A stretch of DNA of 48,618 bases, taken from the NCBI RefSeq assembly GCF_014635985.1, contig NZ_BMDT01000015.1, forward strand, positions 1-48,618, written 5' to 3'. Of the stretch, positions 11,191 through 18,775 are shown one piece after another. A model generated the notes under the pieces. That model searched no databases. It was not told where the DNA came from and worked only from the letters and a program-made list of their open reading frames with translations. The stretch comes from Enterococcus alcedinis (GTDB taxonomy: Bacteria; Bacillota; Bacilli; Lactobacillales; Enterococcaceae). Position 1 is the stretch's first letter. The number at the start of each line of letters is the position of its first letter. The translations under genes were made by a program, and so were the position numbers.

Positions 11191-12114
11191 ATGTCTGAGA
11201 AAATTATTTTAAGAAATTCTACTAAATATCAACTTATTAAAATTATAGAAATTTTTGAGAATTTAGCTGAAAATATGACAAATATTTTTTTATGTGGCGG
11301 AGCATCATACAAAAATAATATATCCTTTAGAGATAAGCTAAATGATTATTTAGCATCTAAAAAGAATAGTAATGTCAGAGTTTTTTATCCAGAAGAGTTA
11401 TTCATTAGTTTGATGAACACTGATAAGAAGCAAAATATGTTAGATTTAGAAAACTTTTTAGTTCATAATAGTGATGTGGTTTGCATTATAGCCGAAAGCG
11501 TAGGTTCTTTTGTTGAATTAGGAGCATTTGTAAATAATGAAGTTACAAAGGAAAAAGTAGTAGCCTTGGTTGAAAAAAAATATCAAAGAACTAAAAGTTT
11601 TTTAATGCTTGGACCAATAGATATGTTACAAAAACACAATAAAGATAGTGTTATTTTTTATAAAGTAGATGAAGTTGAAAAAATTGGTAATGAGTTATTA
11701 AACCTTATAAAATATAGACGTCAAAAATTATGGTTTAGTGGTTTGAAATTGGATACCATTGTAGGCATGAGTTACTATGTTCTTCTAGTTCTTTATTTTT
11801 ATGAGAGAGTAAGCTTCAGTACGCTAAAAAAATATGTGGAATTTGCTTTGAACTTTTCAAATATCAAACTAGAATATTCTGTGGATATTCTTTTAAAGGC
11901 ATCACTAAAACTATTATTTAAGGAAAAACAAATAATAAAAAATGCAAATCATACTTATTCATTATCTTTAAAAGGGATTGTGGATATTAGAAATATACTA
12001 GGGGTAGAGACACTTAGTGATTTCGGAAATAAAAAACGGTTACGAATTCATACTGATGCAAGATTGTATGATGAATTAAAATTTGATATAATGAGGAATA
12101 GATATTATTCATAA
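11191..12114 (+). CDS. Retron effector: nucleoside-deoxyribosyltransferase-like protein
   Basis: This 307-aa protein resembles the effectors of Ec86/St85-type retrons, which are NDT-like N-glycosidases with a C-terminal helical or winged-helix region. The Rossmann-like half shows NIFLCGGASY (31-40), VFYPEELF (about 64-71), MLDLENFLVHNSDVVCII (83-100) and AESVGSFVELGAF (101-113); E109 is the best candidate for the catalytic acid. The C-terminal half (about 175-307) is helical and basic and may bind RNA or DNA. The ATG at 11191 has GGAGGG five nt upstream, so an in-frame TTG at 11179 is rejected. The msr-msd ncRNA and the RT gene follow directly. In the known systems the RT-msDNA complex holds the effector inactive until phage interference. 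Confidence 0.85.
   Translation: MSEKIILRNSTKYQLIKIIEIFENLAENMTNIFLCGGASYKNNISFRDKLNDYLASKKNSNVRVFYPEELFISLMNTDKKQNMLDLENFLVHNSDVVCIIAESVGSFVELGAFVNNEVTKEKVVALVEKKYQRTKSFLMLGPIDMLQKHNKDSVIFYKVDEVEKIGNELLNLIKYRRQKLWFSGLKLDTIVGMSYYVLLVLYFYERVSFSTLKKYVEFALNFSNIKLEYSVDILLKASLKLLFKEKQIIKNANHTYSLSLKGIVDIRNILGVETLSDFGNKKRLRIHTDARLYDELKFDIMRNRYYS
12064..12092 (+). promoter_or_regulatory. Promoter inside the effector gene, for the ncRNA and RT
   Basis: TTGTAT (12064-12069) and a consensus TATAAT (12087-12092) are exactly 17 bp apart in the last codons of the effector gene. Transcription would start near 12099, about 20 nt before the a1 arm of the retron ncRNA. Confidence 0.6.
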
Positions 12115-12120
12115 TAAAAT

Positions 12121-12275
12121 CCTCTTGTTAGATATCTCCCAATTGGGTATACTAGCGATGTTTCGTCGCTGTCAGTGGAATACACGCAATTCGAATGTTA
12201 AAGTCTTTCCCCCAACTCACTACAAAGTAGTAACTCGTGGAAAAGACTTTAAAAGCTATTTTTGGTAATGAGAGG
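12121..12275 (+). ncRNA. Retron msr-msd non-coding RNA
   Basis: The 170-bp gap between effector and RT genes folds as expected for a retron ncRNA. Arm a1 CCTCTTGTTA (12121-12130) pairs over all ten positions (two G-U) with a2 TAATGAGAGG (12266-12275). G12131, just after a1, is the candidate branching guanosine. The msr then has hairpin 1 (12133-12151, around CCCAATTGGG) and hairpin 2, AGCGA (12154-12158) with TCGCT (12166-12170) and loop TGTTTCG; Ec86 has a similar GTTTCG loop. The msd is a long stem, TTAAAGTCTTT (12198-12208) with AAAGACTTTAA (12242-12252), with inner pairing CACTAC/GTAGT. Boundaries are predicted by eye. Confidence 0.85.
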
Positions 12276-12283
12276 AGATTATT

Positions 12284-13297
12284 ATGAACAATGTTAATAG
12301 CCGACCTTTTTTATTGGGGATAAACGGCTTACCTGTTATGACGAACATTAGCGATATTTCAAGGCAAATTGGAATTTCGTCTCGAAGAATATATGAGTAT
12401 ACTAATTACACATCGTCGTTTTATCATACATTCGAAATACCTAAAACGGATAAAAGTATAAGGATAATAAATGCTCCTTTTTCTGGACTTAAAATGGTCC
12501 AGAGATGGATACTAGAGACTATATTATATAAAATAAAAGTTGATACTCCTTCTTATGGTTTTCTCAAAGGGAAAAAATCACCTACAAAACAAAATGCCGA
12601 AATACATAGCAATAACTTATATCTTTTTCAGACAGATATTATCAACTTTTTTACAAACGTAGATTTTAAGAGAGTCTATAGTATTTTTTTGAAGATAGGA
12701 TATAATAAAGAGGTTAGTTTAACGTTAGCGAGACTTTGTTGTTTGGATGGTTACCTTCCGCAGGGAGGCGTTACATCTCCCTATTTATCTCACCTTGTTT
12801 GTTTCAGAATGGATAGAAGAATTATGGGACTTTGTCAAAAAAGAGAAATAGTTTATTCTAGATACGCAGATGATATTACGCTATCTTCTGACAATAAAAA
12901 TGACTTGAAAAAAGCTCGCGTTTATTTAGAACAGATTATTAGCGATGAGGGATTTGAAATTAATCCAAGAAAAACTAGGTATTCATTTCAAAAAAAATTA
13001 GTCACAGGACTTACTATACATAATAATAAGGTACTAGTTCCTCGAATTTTAAAAAGAGAACTACGTTCTAAAATATATAATACTATAGTTTTTAATGACT
13101 ATAGCTCTTGTGAGGTTATATTAGGTTATGTTAGCTATATCAATTCTATAGAGAACGGTTATATTAATAAAGTAAAGGATTATATTGAAACTTTATTAAA
13201 TAATAAATCTATTGAACCAGAGAGGCTGTCTATTATTCGATTAAATTATAAAAAATCACCTCTAGGTTCTTGGATGGAAAATGTGCATACACAATAA
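12284..13297 (+). CDS. Retron reverse transcriptase
   Basis: This RT copies the msd part of the ncRNA into branched msDNA. The 337-aa protein has all main motifs: NAEIH at 104-108 (the retron NAxxH motif), motif A FQTDIINFF with D118, LPQGGVTSP (158-166), the catalytic YADD at 194-197 and VTG at 240-242 (the retron VTG motif). Group II intron maturase domains are absent and the length fits single-domain retron RTs. The ATG at 12284 is preceded by AGAGGAG, which overlaps the a2 arm of the ncRNA. A terminator follows. The call as a retron RT is secure. Confidence 0.95.
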   Translation: MNNVNSRPFLLGINGLPVMTNISDISRQIGISSRRIYEYTNYTSSFYHTFEIPKTDKSIRIINAPFSGLKMVQRWILETILYKIKVDTPSYGFLKGKKSPTKQNAEIHSNNLYLFQTDIINFFTNVDFKRVYSIFLKIGYNKEVSLTLARLCCLDGYLPQGGVTSPYLSHLVCFRMDRRIMGLCQKREIVYSRYADDITLSSDNKNDLKKARVYLEQIISDEGFEINPRKTRYSFQKKLVTGLTIHNNKVLVPRILKRELRSKIYNTIVFNDYSSCEVILGYVSYINSIENGYINKVKDYIETLLNNKSIEPERLSIIRLNYKKSPLGSWMENVHTQ

Positions 13298-13330
13298 ATT
13301 TTTGATTTGTAGTTTATTTATAATTAAATA

Positions 13331-13366
13331 AAAATATTGAGAGAGTAAACCTCTCAATATTTTTTT
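13331..13366 (+). terminator. Terminator after the retron RT
   Basis: AATATTGAGAG and CTCTCAATATT form a strong stem (13331-13343 with 13351-13361), followed by a run of T residues. It closes the retron operon. Confidence 0.9.
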
Positions 13367-13387
13367 GCTCCCAATAAGAATATCTAA

Positions 13388-13408
13388 TTGACCAGATTTT
13401 GACCATCT
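13388..13408. repeat. Paired TTGACCA repeats, right end (arm-site candidates)
   Basis: TTGACCAGAT (13388-13397) and TTGACCATCT (13399-13408) repeat the left-end pair in the same orientation and with the same 11-bp period. The surrounding 30 bp also resemble 5941-5970. Confidence 0.5.
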
Positions 13409-13512
13409 TAATTTGATAAACATTGATAACTATTGATTAATTGAACTATGATTAGTGGCTTTCATTCCTTGTTTTGACAATGAATGATACTGGTTGAAAA
13501 CTCGATTCCAAT

Positions 13513-13533
13513 ATGGAAGGGTCAGTTGGCTAG
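13513..13533 (+). pseudogene. Displaced sufB 3' end (attR candidate)
   Basis: These 21 bases encode MEGSVG followed by TAG, the same last six residues as SufB (5859-5879), but with different third-position bases. The shared exact stretch is ATGGAAGG. Upstream of it the reading frame no longer matches SufB. This is expected if the octamer is the crossover core: the right side is the host's original gene end and the left side is element DNA. Confidence 0.6.
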
Positions 13534-13544
13534 TCATAATATTT

Positions 13545-13586
13545 AAGCTCAAAACGTTGTTAATTCAATGTTTTGAGCTTTTTTTT
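13545..13586 (+). terminator. Terminator, probably the original sufB terminator
   Basis: AAGCTCAAAAC (13545-13555) pairs with GTTTTGAGCTT (13570-13580), followed by an eight-base T-run. Its position 12 bp beyond the displaced MEGSVG-stop matches that of the present terminator behind sufB. Confidence 0.85.
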
Positions 13587-13698
13587 ATGTCTTAGTCCAT
13601 CTGGAAAATAAAAATGTGTGGCAATGACGGAGGTAAATTATCATGGTGAGATTGAGGAGCACTTATTCAAATGAATAGGACACATACGAAGAAGGATC

Positions 13699-14157
13699 AA
13701 TCCAAAGATAGGACATAATCTTATCCAATGTTCATTTATTTGATAAACAGACATCAAATGAACTTACCTATGAAGAAATGCGCACTATTACTGTTCAGTT
13801 TTCAGAAAAATCTTTTCCAAATTGCTAAGTCCTTATCGCAAGTTATAATGACAAGGAACACTTTCATAGTCATTTAGTTATTAATAATATAGATTTAAAA
13901 AGGGGAAAGAGAATTCGTATTGACCCGAAAGATTTAGAATGTATGCGAAACATTAATGATGAAACGTTACTTGAAAGTGATTTAAATCCTATCGATAATT
14001 CTTATTATGAAAAGTTAAATAATATGATAATCGAGAAGCATTTATTCTACTAGGGAAAAATAAAAAGTCTAGAAAAGAACAAGAGCAATATATTGAACGA
14101 ACATTTAGCGCGAGAAAACTAGGAATAGATTATTCTTTTGAGTCAATTTCATCATGA
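13699..14157 (+). pseudogene. Relaxase remnant of a mobilisable element
   Basis: A decayed frame can be read as VHLFDKQTSNELTYEEMR, then SYNDKEHFHSHLVINN and RGKRIRIDPKDLECMR. HFHSH resembles the metal-binding histidine motif of HUH-type relaxases, which nick the origin of transfer. A stop at 13826-13828 (probably from a CAA or TAC/CAA pair) and another at 14051-14053 break the frame, and the next segment (KEQEQYIERTFSARKLGI) is in a different frame. No ribosome binding site or clear start remains. The gene is not functional. The relaxase family cannot be fixed by eye. Confidence 0.6.
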
Positions 14158-14665
14158 TAATATCTTCAATCCTGATATAGATAATAAAAAAGCGTTAGCT
14201 TTAGTAAGTGGTGTGAATTTTGAAAAAGGAGAGCTAGATATTCCCTTTGTAGAGATTTCTAATTCGGTTAAAGGACAGTTTAAGCATCCGAGGGGGAGTA
14301 ATTCCTTTTTGTCTTATTCAGATTTTTTAACTGTTGTAGACGATTATTTTGATTCAACTGTTTATCTCAAAGAGGATAATGAATATGAAATTAAACTACA
14401 TACGTATGTCGAATCTCTGACATTAAGGAGTAAAAAAAAATCAAAAAATACAGATAACTAAAAATGATGAAAAGCAAATATACCATTCAGAAAATGGGAT
14501 TATGAATGCCCCACATACACCATCAGCCAAAGAACTTCATTATCAAATAAATCGTGTAATGAAGGACGATTTGAAGATGCATAGGGCAAAAAACGATTAC
14601 GAATCTACACAACGAGTTATTAATAATCAGCAACAACGACAACAAGGTTTTGAAATGGATTACTA
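14138..14665 (+). pseudogene. Element ORF with frameshift in an A-run
   Basis: A frame from a TTG at 14138 encodes 107 aa (for example KALALVSGVNFEKGELDIPF) and ends at 14461. The same protein seems to continue in the next frame through HSENGIMNAPHTPSAKELHY and a Gln/Arg-rich tail to the stop at 14663-14665. Removing one A from the nine-base A-run at 14432-14440 joins the two. The product is unrecognised. The Lys/Gln-rich tail recalls C-termini of mobilisation proteins, and the ORF overlaps the relaxase remnant. It could be a real mutation, a slippage site or a sequencing error. Confidence 0.5.
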
Positions 14666-14727
14666 AATTGTTCTTTCCAGTTCAAATGTAGGAAGAGAAT
14701 GAATGGAAAGTAGGAGAATTAAGCCCT

Positions 14728-14785
14728 TACGCGAGCTACCCATGTACTTTCCAGTCCGCTACGCGGGCTACTTTACTGGAAAGTA
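14728..14785. repeat. Inverted repeat with nested GC-rich hairpin (oriT-like)
   Basis: TACTTTCCAGT (14745-14755) and ACTGGAAAGTA (14775-14785) are a perfect 11-bp inverted repeat enclosing a small stem CCGC-TAC-GCGG. A related copy of the inner part, TACGCGAGCTAC, lies just upstream and is directly repeated as TACGCGGGCTAC inside. This GC-rich structure stands out in AT-rich DNA. Beside a relaxase remnant it could be part of an origin of transfer or a replication origin. Confidence 0.4.
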
Positions 14786-14857
14786 TATGGTGAGACGCTG
14801 CTCTCTGAGGAAGCAAGCTCCCTACAGTCTCCCAGAAAATAAGAAAGTTGGATTAAT

Positions 14858-15076
14858 ATGAAAGAAGATATTTTTAATTTCAATTTATCATTAGCAGGAG
14901 ATACAACATTTATTCATTGTAATAAATGTTATGAAGCATTTACGGTTGGGCAATTTAGAAAAAATAATGAACGTTGCCCAGTATGTGGTATCGATTCATC
15001 AGAAATATTGTCGTGGAAACAATCAAGATATTGGAATAATAGTTTACCAAGGTACGATACCCTCAAAATGGAGTGA
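14858..15076 (+). CDS. Small zinc-ribbon protein
   Basis: This 72-aa protein carries two CxxC pairs, HCNKCYEAF and RCPVCGID, a typical zinc ribbon, and ends in an aromatic, basic tail. The ATG at 14858 has only a weak GTTGGATT upstream. Similar small zinc-ribbon ORFs often lie beside mobilisation genes in Gram-positive mobile elements. The function is not recognised. A terminator follows at 15125-15159. Confidence 0.55.
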   Translation: MKEDIFNFNLSLAGDTTFIHCNKCYEAFTVGQFRKNNERCPVCGIDSSEILSWKQSRYWNNSLPRYDTLKME

Positions 15077-15124
15077 AATATAGTTTGTTTTCCAAAGATG
15101 AAGAAAACGTGACATAATAAGAGA

Positions 15125-15159
15125 AGAAGTAAGGTTTAAATAAGCCTTACTTCTTTTTC
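15125..15159 (+). terminator. Terminator before the SIR2 gene
   Basis: AGAAGTAAGG (15125-15134) pairs with CCTTACTTCT (15145-15154), followed by TTTTTC. It separates the mobilisation remnants from the SIR2 gene. Confidence 0.8.
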
Positions 15160-15269
15160 TTATGTAAGATATAATAAAGAAATAAAAATAAATGAATTTA
15201 TAAAGTTAAAATCATTAAACAGATTATAGATATTATTGTTGTAAGGATAAAAAGAGGGAGAATATAGTG

Positions 15270-18200
15270 ATGGGAAAATATTATACAGATCAAGAATTCG
15301 AAGAGATAGTACAAAGCCTTGCTGAAGCGGTGAATGACTTTAATTTAGTTGTTTTTGTTGGAGCAGGCATATCATTATCTCAAGGCTATCCAAACTGGAA
15401 TGGGTATGTCGAAAAATTAATTCACTACTGGCAATTTAATATACAACAGCATTCAGAAACAGATGGAAAAATTACTAATAAATTACTTTCTCAATTTGAT
15501 CAAATCTTGAAGTCTAATAATACTAATAAAAAAAAAATTGATTTATTACATACACTTTTAGAAAAATTATTAGGAGATAAATTTGAAAAAGTTAAATTAA
15601 ATTTTGAAGAATATTTTTTTAATAATGTTTTACCAGATTATATAGAGAATCCAATTTTAACAGAATTAGTCAAACTAGATCCAATTTTTATTACATCGAA
15701 TTATGACTTTGAAATCGAAAAACATTTGAAAAGATCAAAACAAAAAGGTTCTTTTAAACCAATAAATAATATTAATGAATTTGTAAATACAGGAAATGAA
15801 CTTCGACCAGGTGATGTATTACATCTGCATGGAACTACAGAAGGAAGCTGGGAATACTTTATTAATTCAACTATGGATTATTCACGGCAATATCTAAAGA
15901 AGTCGGAAGATTTTATAAAATTAAGTAGTTGGTTTGCAGATAAAGAGCCCGTTGTTTTATTTCTAGGTAGCAGTATGGAAGAGGAAGAGATTTTATCTTT
16001 ACTTCCATCAACCACAAAAAATTTTGCGTTAATGAAAGCAAATTATAATGAAACCAGTGAATTTAGAGATATTTACAATCAAACATATCAAAAAAATAAT
16101 ACGACTAAAATATTTTGGTATGGAGATACTTATGAAGAACTACCTATTAAAGTAACTGAAATTGTTAAAGAGGTTCAAAAAATTCGTAGAGTTCCTGATA
16201 GTTTAGATGATTGGAGTAGTTTGCATAGTGTTTCGTTAAATGATACTGAGTATAGAAAAATTTTTGAAAAATACGCTAATAATGCGAAGTTTCTGTTTGA
16301 TATGTTTAAGACCGAAGACTGTGAGCTCCAAAAGAAGATTTTAAAAAATTCATTAGATAGTGAAATATTAATAGAAAAAATAATCAATATTAGTAGTTTC
16401 TGGGAAATGCTTAAAAAAGTAGAAGATTTAAATGATGATAGTTTAGCTAAAATAATTAGAATTTTTCAGGAACAAAATTTATATATTTATTGGACCGAAG
16501 TTTTTGATGTTTTTGAAAAAATAAGTAAGAAAACAGATGCTCTAGATATAGAAAATATTAGAAAAAATCTATCTAAAACTGAAGATATCACGTGGACTAG
16601 GTTCTCTGAAGATCCTGATATAATGGGATGTTGGTTAGTGAATCAACTAAGTAAAGGTCATTTATTATCTAGAAACATTTATCTGAATAGGGATGAACCT
16701 TTCTCTGTAAATTTAAAGAATGAAATGATTTCAACTATTGTTGAAGCTACATCTGATGAGGTAATGTACCGTTATTCTTCATTTAAGAGTCTTATCTCAG
16801 ATGATTTAATAAAAATAATTTATGAATCGATGTTAAATAAAACAATGTTTTTAGAAAATGAAATGATTTTGAAAAACTTTCCTAGTGAACTGTTAAAATC
16901 CAGATTATTTCAAAGAATATTGGTAAATATAGCTAATATTAATTGTATTGAGGAGTCTATTATTGAAATATTAATTAAAACCATTGATTTTAAAGATTCA
17001 ATCTTTGGAACTGAATTGAATATGTTTATAAGTAAATTTGGTTCGAAAATTTCTAGTCTAGATAAAGAACCACTACCTGATTATAAAGATGGGTTTGGTG
17101 AAATTAAGGGTGGTGCAGTAAGAGAGAAATCATTTATTAATAGTAATGAAATTATTATTAATAATATAGAATCAATATTAAAAATTTTACTACGAGAAGA
17201 TAAAAAAGAACGAGATTTTGAAAAAGATTTTCTTGTAGAAAAAACCTTTTCTGCCACATCTAATTTTCTTATTGAAACATTAAAAATGCAAGATCAAGCA
17301 TCTGAAAAAATCAAGAAATTGCTTGAATCTAAAGGGATTTTTTTATACGAAAAATATGAAAAACTGTTTGTAGGTATATTGATTGACGAAGAATTAGATG
17401 ATGGAATTAAAGAAAGTGCGTTAAAAATTGTAGAAAATGAATTTAATTTAAACTCATTTAGTTTTGAAATAGAAAAACTTTTTGAATACTATATTAATAA
17501 TAAACCGTTAGATAGTTATCTTATCAGCAAATTGTTAGAAGTAAACGTAAACAGATTGGACTCAAGTTATATATATATTGATAAAGAAAGACCTAAATTG
17601 CTAGAAGTTAATGATTTTATTAATACAGAATTAGGGAGATATCTAAAGATTGTAATTGAAATTGTGAAGAAAGATAACTCTAAAATAGATGATTTTGAAA
17701 GAGTAATTAACACTATTGAAGCGAGCGCTTTTAAAGAGTTTTATAGAGGTGCTTTGTATGAAGTAATTGATAATTTAGATGTGAAAGAGATTACAATTAA
17801 TACATTTGAAGGATACTCTTATTCCTTAATAGGTTTCCGAGAAGAGGATATATCAAAATTTGAAAGTGTAGGTAAAGATATTTTAAGTAAAGGATATGTT
17901 AGTAATTTTAATCAAAATAATTTATTTCGTTTATCACTTCATACGATTAATCCAAAGGAAAATAGTGTTAATTGGACTCAAATAAATTTCTCTAGTTTAT
18001 TGTCATTTATTTTGAAAAGTGAGCTTGATTTTCCTTATGAAAAACAATGGTTAGAGGAAATTTTAATAAGAGATGAGGAAGGTAAATATGGAGCTAGCAT
18101 TTTTCACTTAATTGGTGATAGTGAATCTAAGTTAGATAAATTAAATCTAATTCATATGATTTTTGAACAATTTGTTAAAGATTATCCAAGTAAAATAAGT

Positions 18201-18446
18201 ATTGGTTTATTGCCAAATATTATGGAAGAGCAAAAAGAAGATTTTAGAAAAGAATTATTAATTAATTTATTCTTCCTATTATTAGATAATTCTAAAATCG
18301 TAGAAGATTATTTTGTTAGCAAAGTGCCAATAAATTTATTGAAATATATGGGTCCGGAGTCTCAAAAAAAATTAGCAAACCATGAAAATTTATCAACTAT
18401 TCTTTCTCCTTTAGAAATTGAACAATTAAAAAGAGAAATACTCTAA
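15270..18446 (+). CDS. SIR2-domain anti-phage protein (DSR-like)
   Basis: Large proteins with an N-terminal SIR2 domain and a long helical C-terminus, such as DSR1 and DSR2, deplete NAD+ when they sense phage proteins. This 1058-aa protein has the SIR2 signature VVFVGAGIS (28-35), ITSNYDFEIEKH with N144, and VLHLHGTTEG with H187, the likely catalytic asparagine and histidine, then VVLFLGSSMEEEEI (228-241). Residues from about 300 to the end are AT-coded, helical and of unknown sensor function. Start: ATG at 15270, with AGAGGGAG at 15253-15260; a GTG one codon earlier is equally possible. It stands alone on its strand, 190 bp after a zinc-ribbon ORF. The C-terminus is not assigned to a known subfamily. 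Confidence 0.8.
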   Translation: MGKYYTDQEFEEIVQSLAEAVNDFNLVVFVGAGISLSQGYPNWNGYVEKLIHYWQFNIQQHSETDGKITNKLLSQFDQILKSNNTNKKKIDLLHTLLEKLLGDKFEKVKLNFEEYFFNNVLPDYIENPILTELVKLDPIFITSNYDFEIEKHLKRSKQKGSFKPINNINEFVNTGNELRPGDVLHLHGTTEGSWEYFINSTMDYSRQYLKKSEDFIKLSSWFADKEPVVLFLGSSMEEEEILSLLPSTTKNFALMKANYNETSEFRDIYNQTYQKNNTTKIFWYGDTYEELPIKVTEIVKEVQKIRRVPDSLDDWSSLHSVSLNDTEYRKIFEKYANNAKFLFDMFKTEDCELQKKILKNSLDSEILIEKIINISSFWEMLKKVEDLNDDSLAKIIRIFQEQNLYIYWTEVFDVFEKISKKTDALDIENIRKNLSKTEDITWTRFSEDPDIMGCWLVNQLSKGHLLSRNIYLNRDEPFSVNLKNEMISTIVEATSDEVMYRYSSFKSLISDDLIKIIYESMLNKTMFLENEMILKNFPSELLKSRLFQRILVNIANINCIEESIIEILIKTIDFKDSIFGTELNMFISKFGSKISSLDKEPLPDYKDGFGEIKGGAVREKSFINSNEIIINNIESILKILLREDKKERDFEKDFLVEKTFSATSNFLIETLKMQDQASEKIKKLLESKGIFLYEKYEKLFVGILIDEELDDGIKESALKIVENEFNLNSFSFEIEKLFEYYINNKPLDSYLISKLLEVNVNRLDSSYIYIDKERPKLLEVNDFINTELGRYLKIVIEIVKKDNSKIDDFERVINTIEASAFKEFYRGALYEVIDNLDVKEITINTFEGYSYSLIGFREEDISKFESVGKDILSKGYVSNFNQNNLFRLSLHTINPKENSVNWTQINFSSLLSFILKSELDFPYEKQWLEEILIRDEEGKYGASIFHLIGDSESKLDKLNLIHMIFEQFVKDYPSKISIGLLPNIMEEQKEDFRKELLINLFFLLLDNSKIVEDYFVSKVPINLLKYMGPESQKKLANHENLSTILSPLEIEQLKREIL

Positions 18447-18775
18447 GAGTAATCGATTGATATTGATTGTTATTTATCACTATAAATTTCGGAGTTATTT
18501 TAAATTCATCACTAATAATGTTCACATTAATCCTTCAAATAACTTCTCTATCTGTTTTATTGGATACGATAGTGGGTACGTTTAAGTAGATATCAAGTAA
18601 TATTTATAGATATTATCTATAGATAATACTACCAGTCAACTATTAGTAATTGTAGTATATTACCCGCAATAATATAAAAAAGAGTCATTGGAAGGGTTAG
18701 TAGGTTAAAAATAATTAGAAATACTAGGAAAGTTTTATTTTAAGGATTCAAAAAAACACTGAGATGGGGTAAATA
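18447..18775. other. AT-rich spacer between the SIR2 and DUF2971-like genes
   Basis: No gene is visible in these 329 bp. There is a short palindrome, ATTATCTATAGATAAT at about 18612-18627, and no clear terminator behind the SIR2 gene. Confidence 0.5.

Larger units (their letters stand above)
5859..13520. mobile_element. Integrative element at the sufB 3' end, carrying a retron
   Basis: The proposed ends are the two ATGGAAGG octamers at 5859-5866 (inside the last codons of sufB) and 13513-13520 (start of the displaced sufB end MEGSVG-stop). Inside lie an integrase facing the left end, an HTH repressor remnant, small membrane and lipoprotein genes, and the retron locus. Paired TTGACCA repeats sit near both ends. 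The order integrase, accessory lipoproteins and repressor recalls the lysogeny module of lactic-acid-bacterial phages, but no structural, replication or conjugation genes are visible. This suggests a phage satellite or a decayed prophage remnant. The ends are inferred from a short octamer. Confidence 0.6.

Noticed and set aside
12284-13297. Group II intron reverse transcriptase or a DRT-type RT
   Set aside because: There is no maturase or endonuclease domain, no intron RNA, and the NAxxH and VTG motifs and the msr-msd upstream point to a retron.
5941-13408. The TTGACCA repeat region as the att core of the element
   Set aside because: The two copies differ at several positions, and each end has an internally repeated pair, which fits arm sites better than an identical crossover core. 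The ATGGAAGG octamer in the sufB end is a better core.
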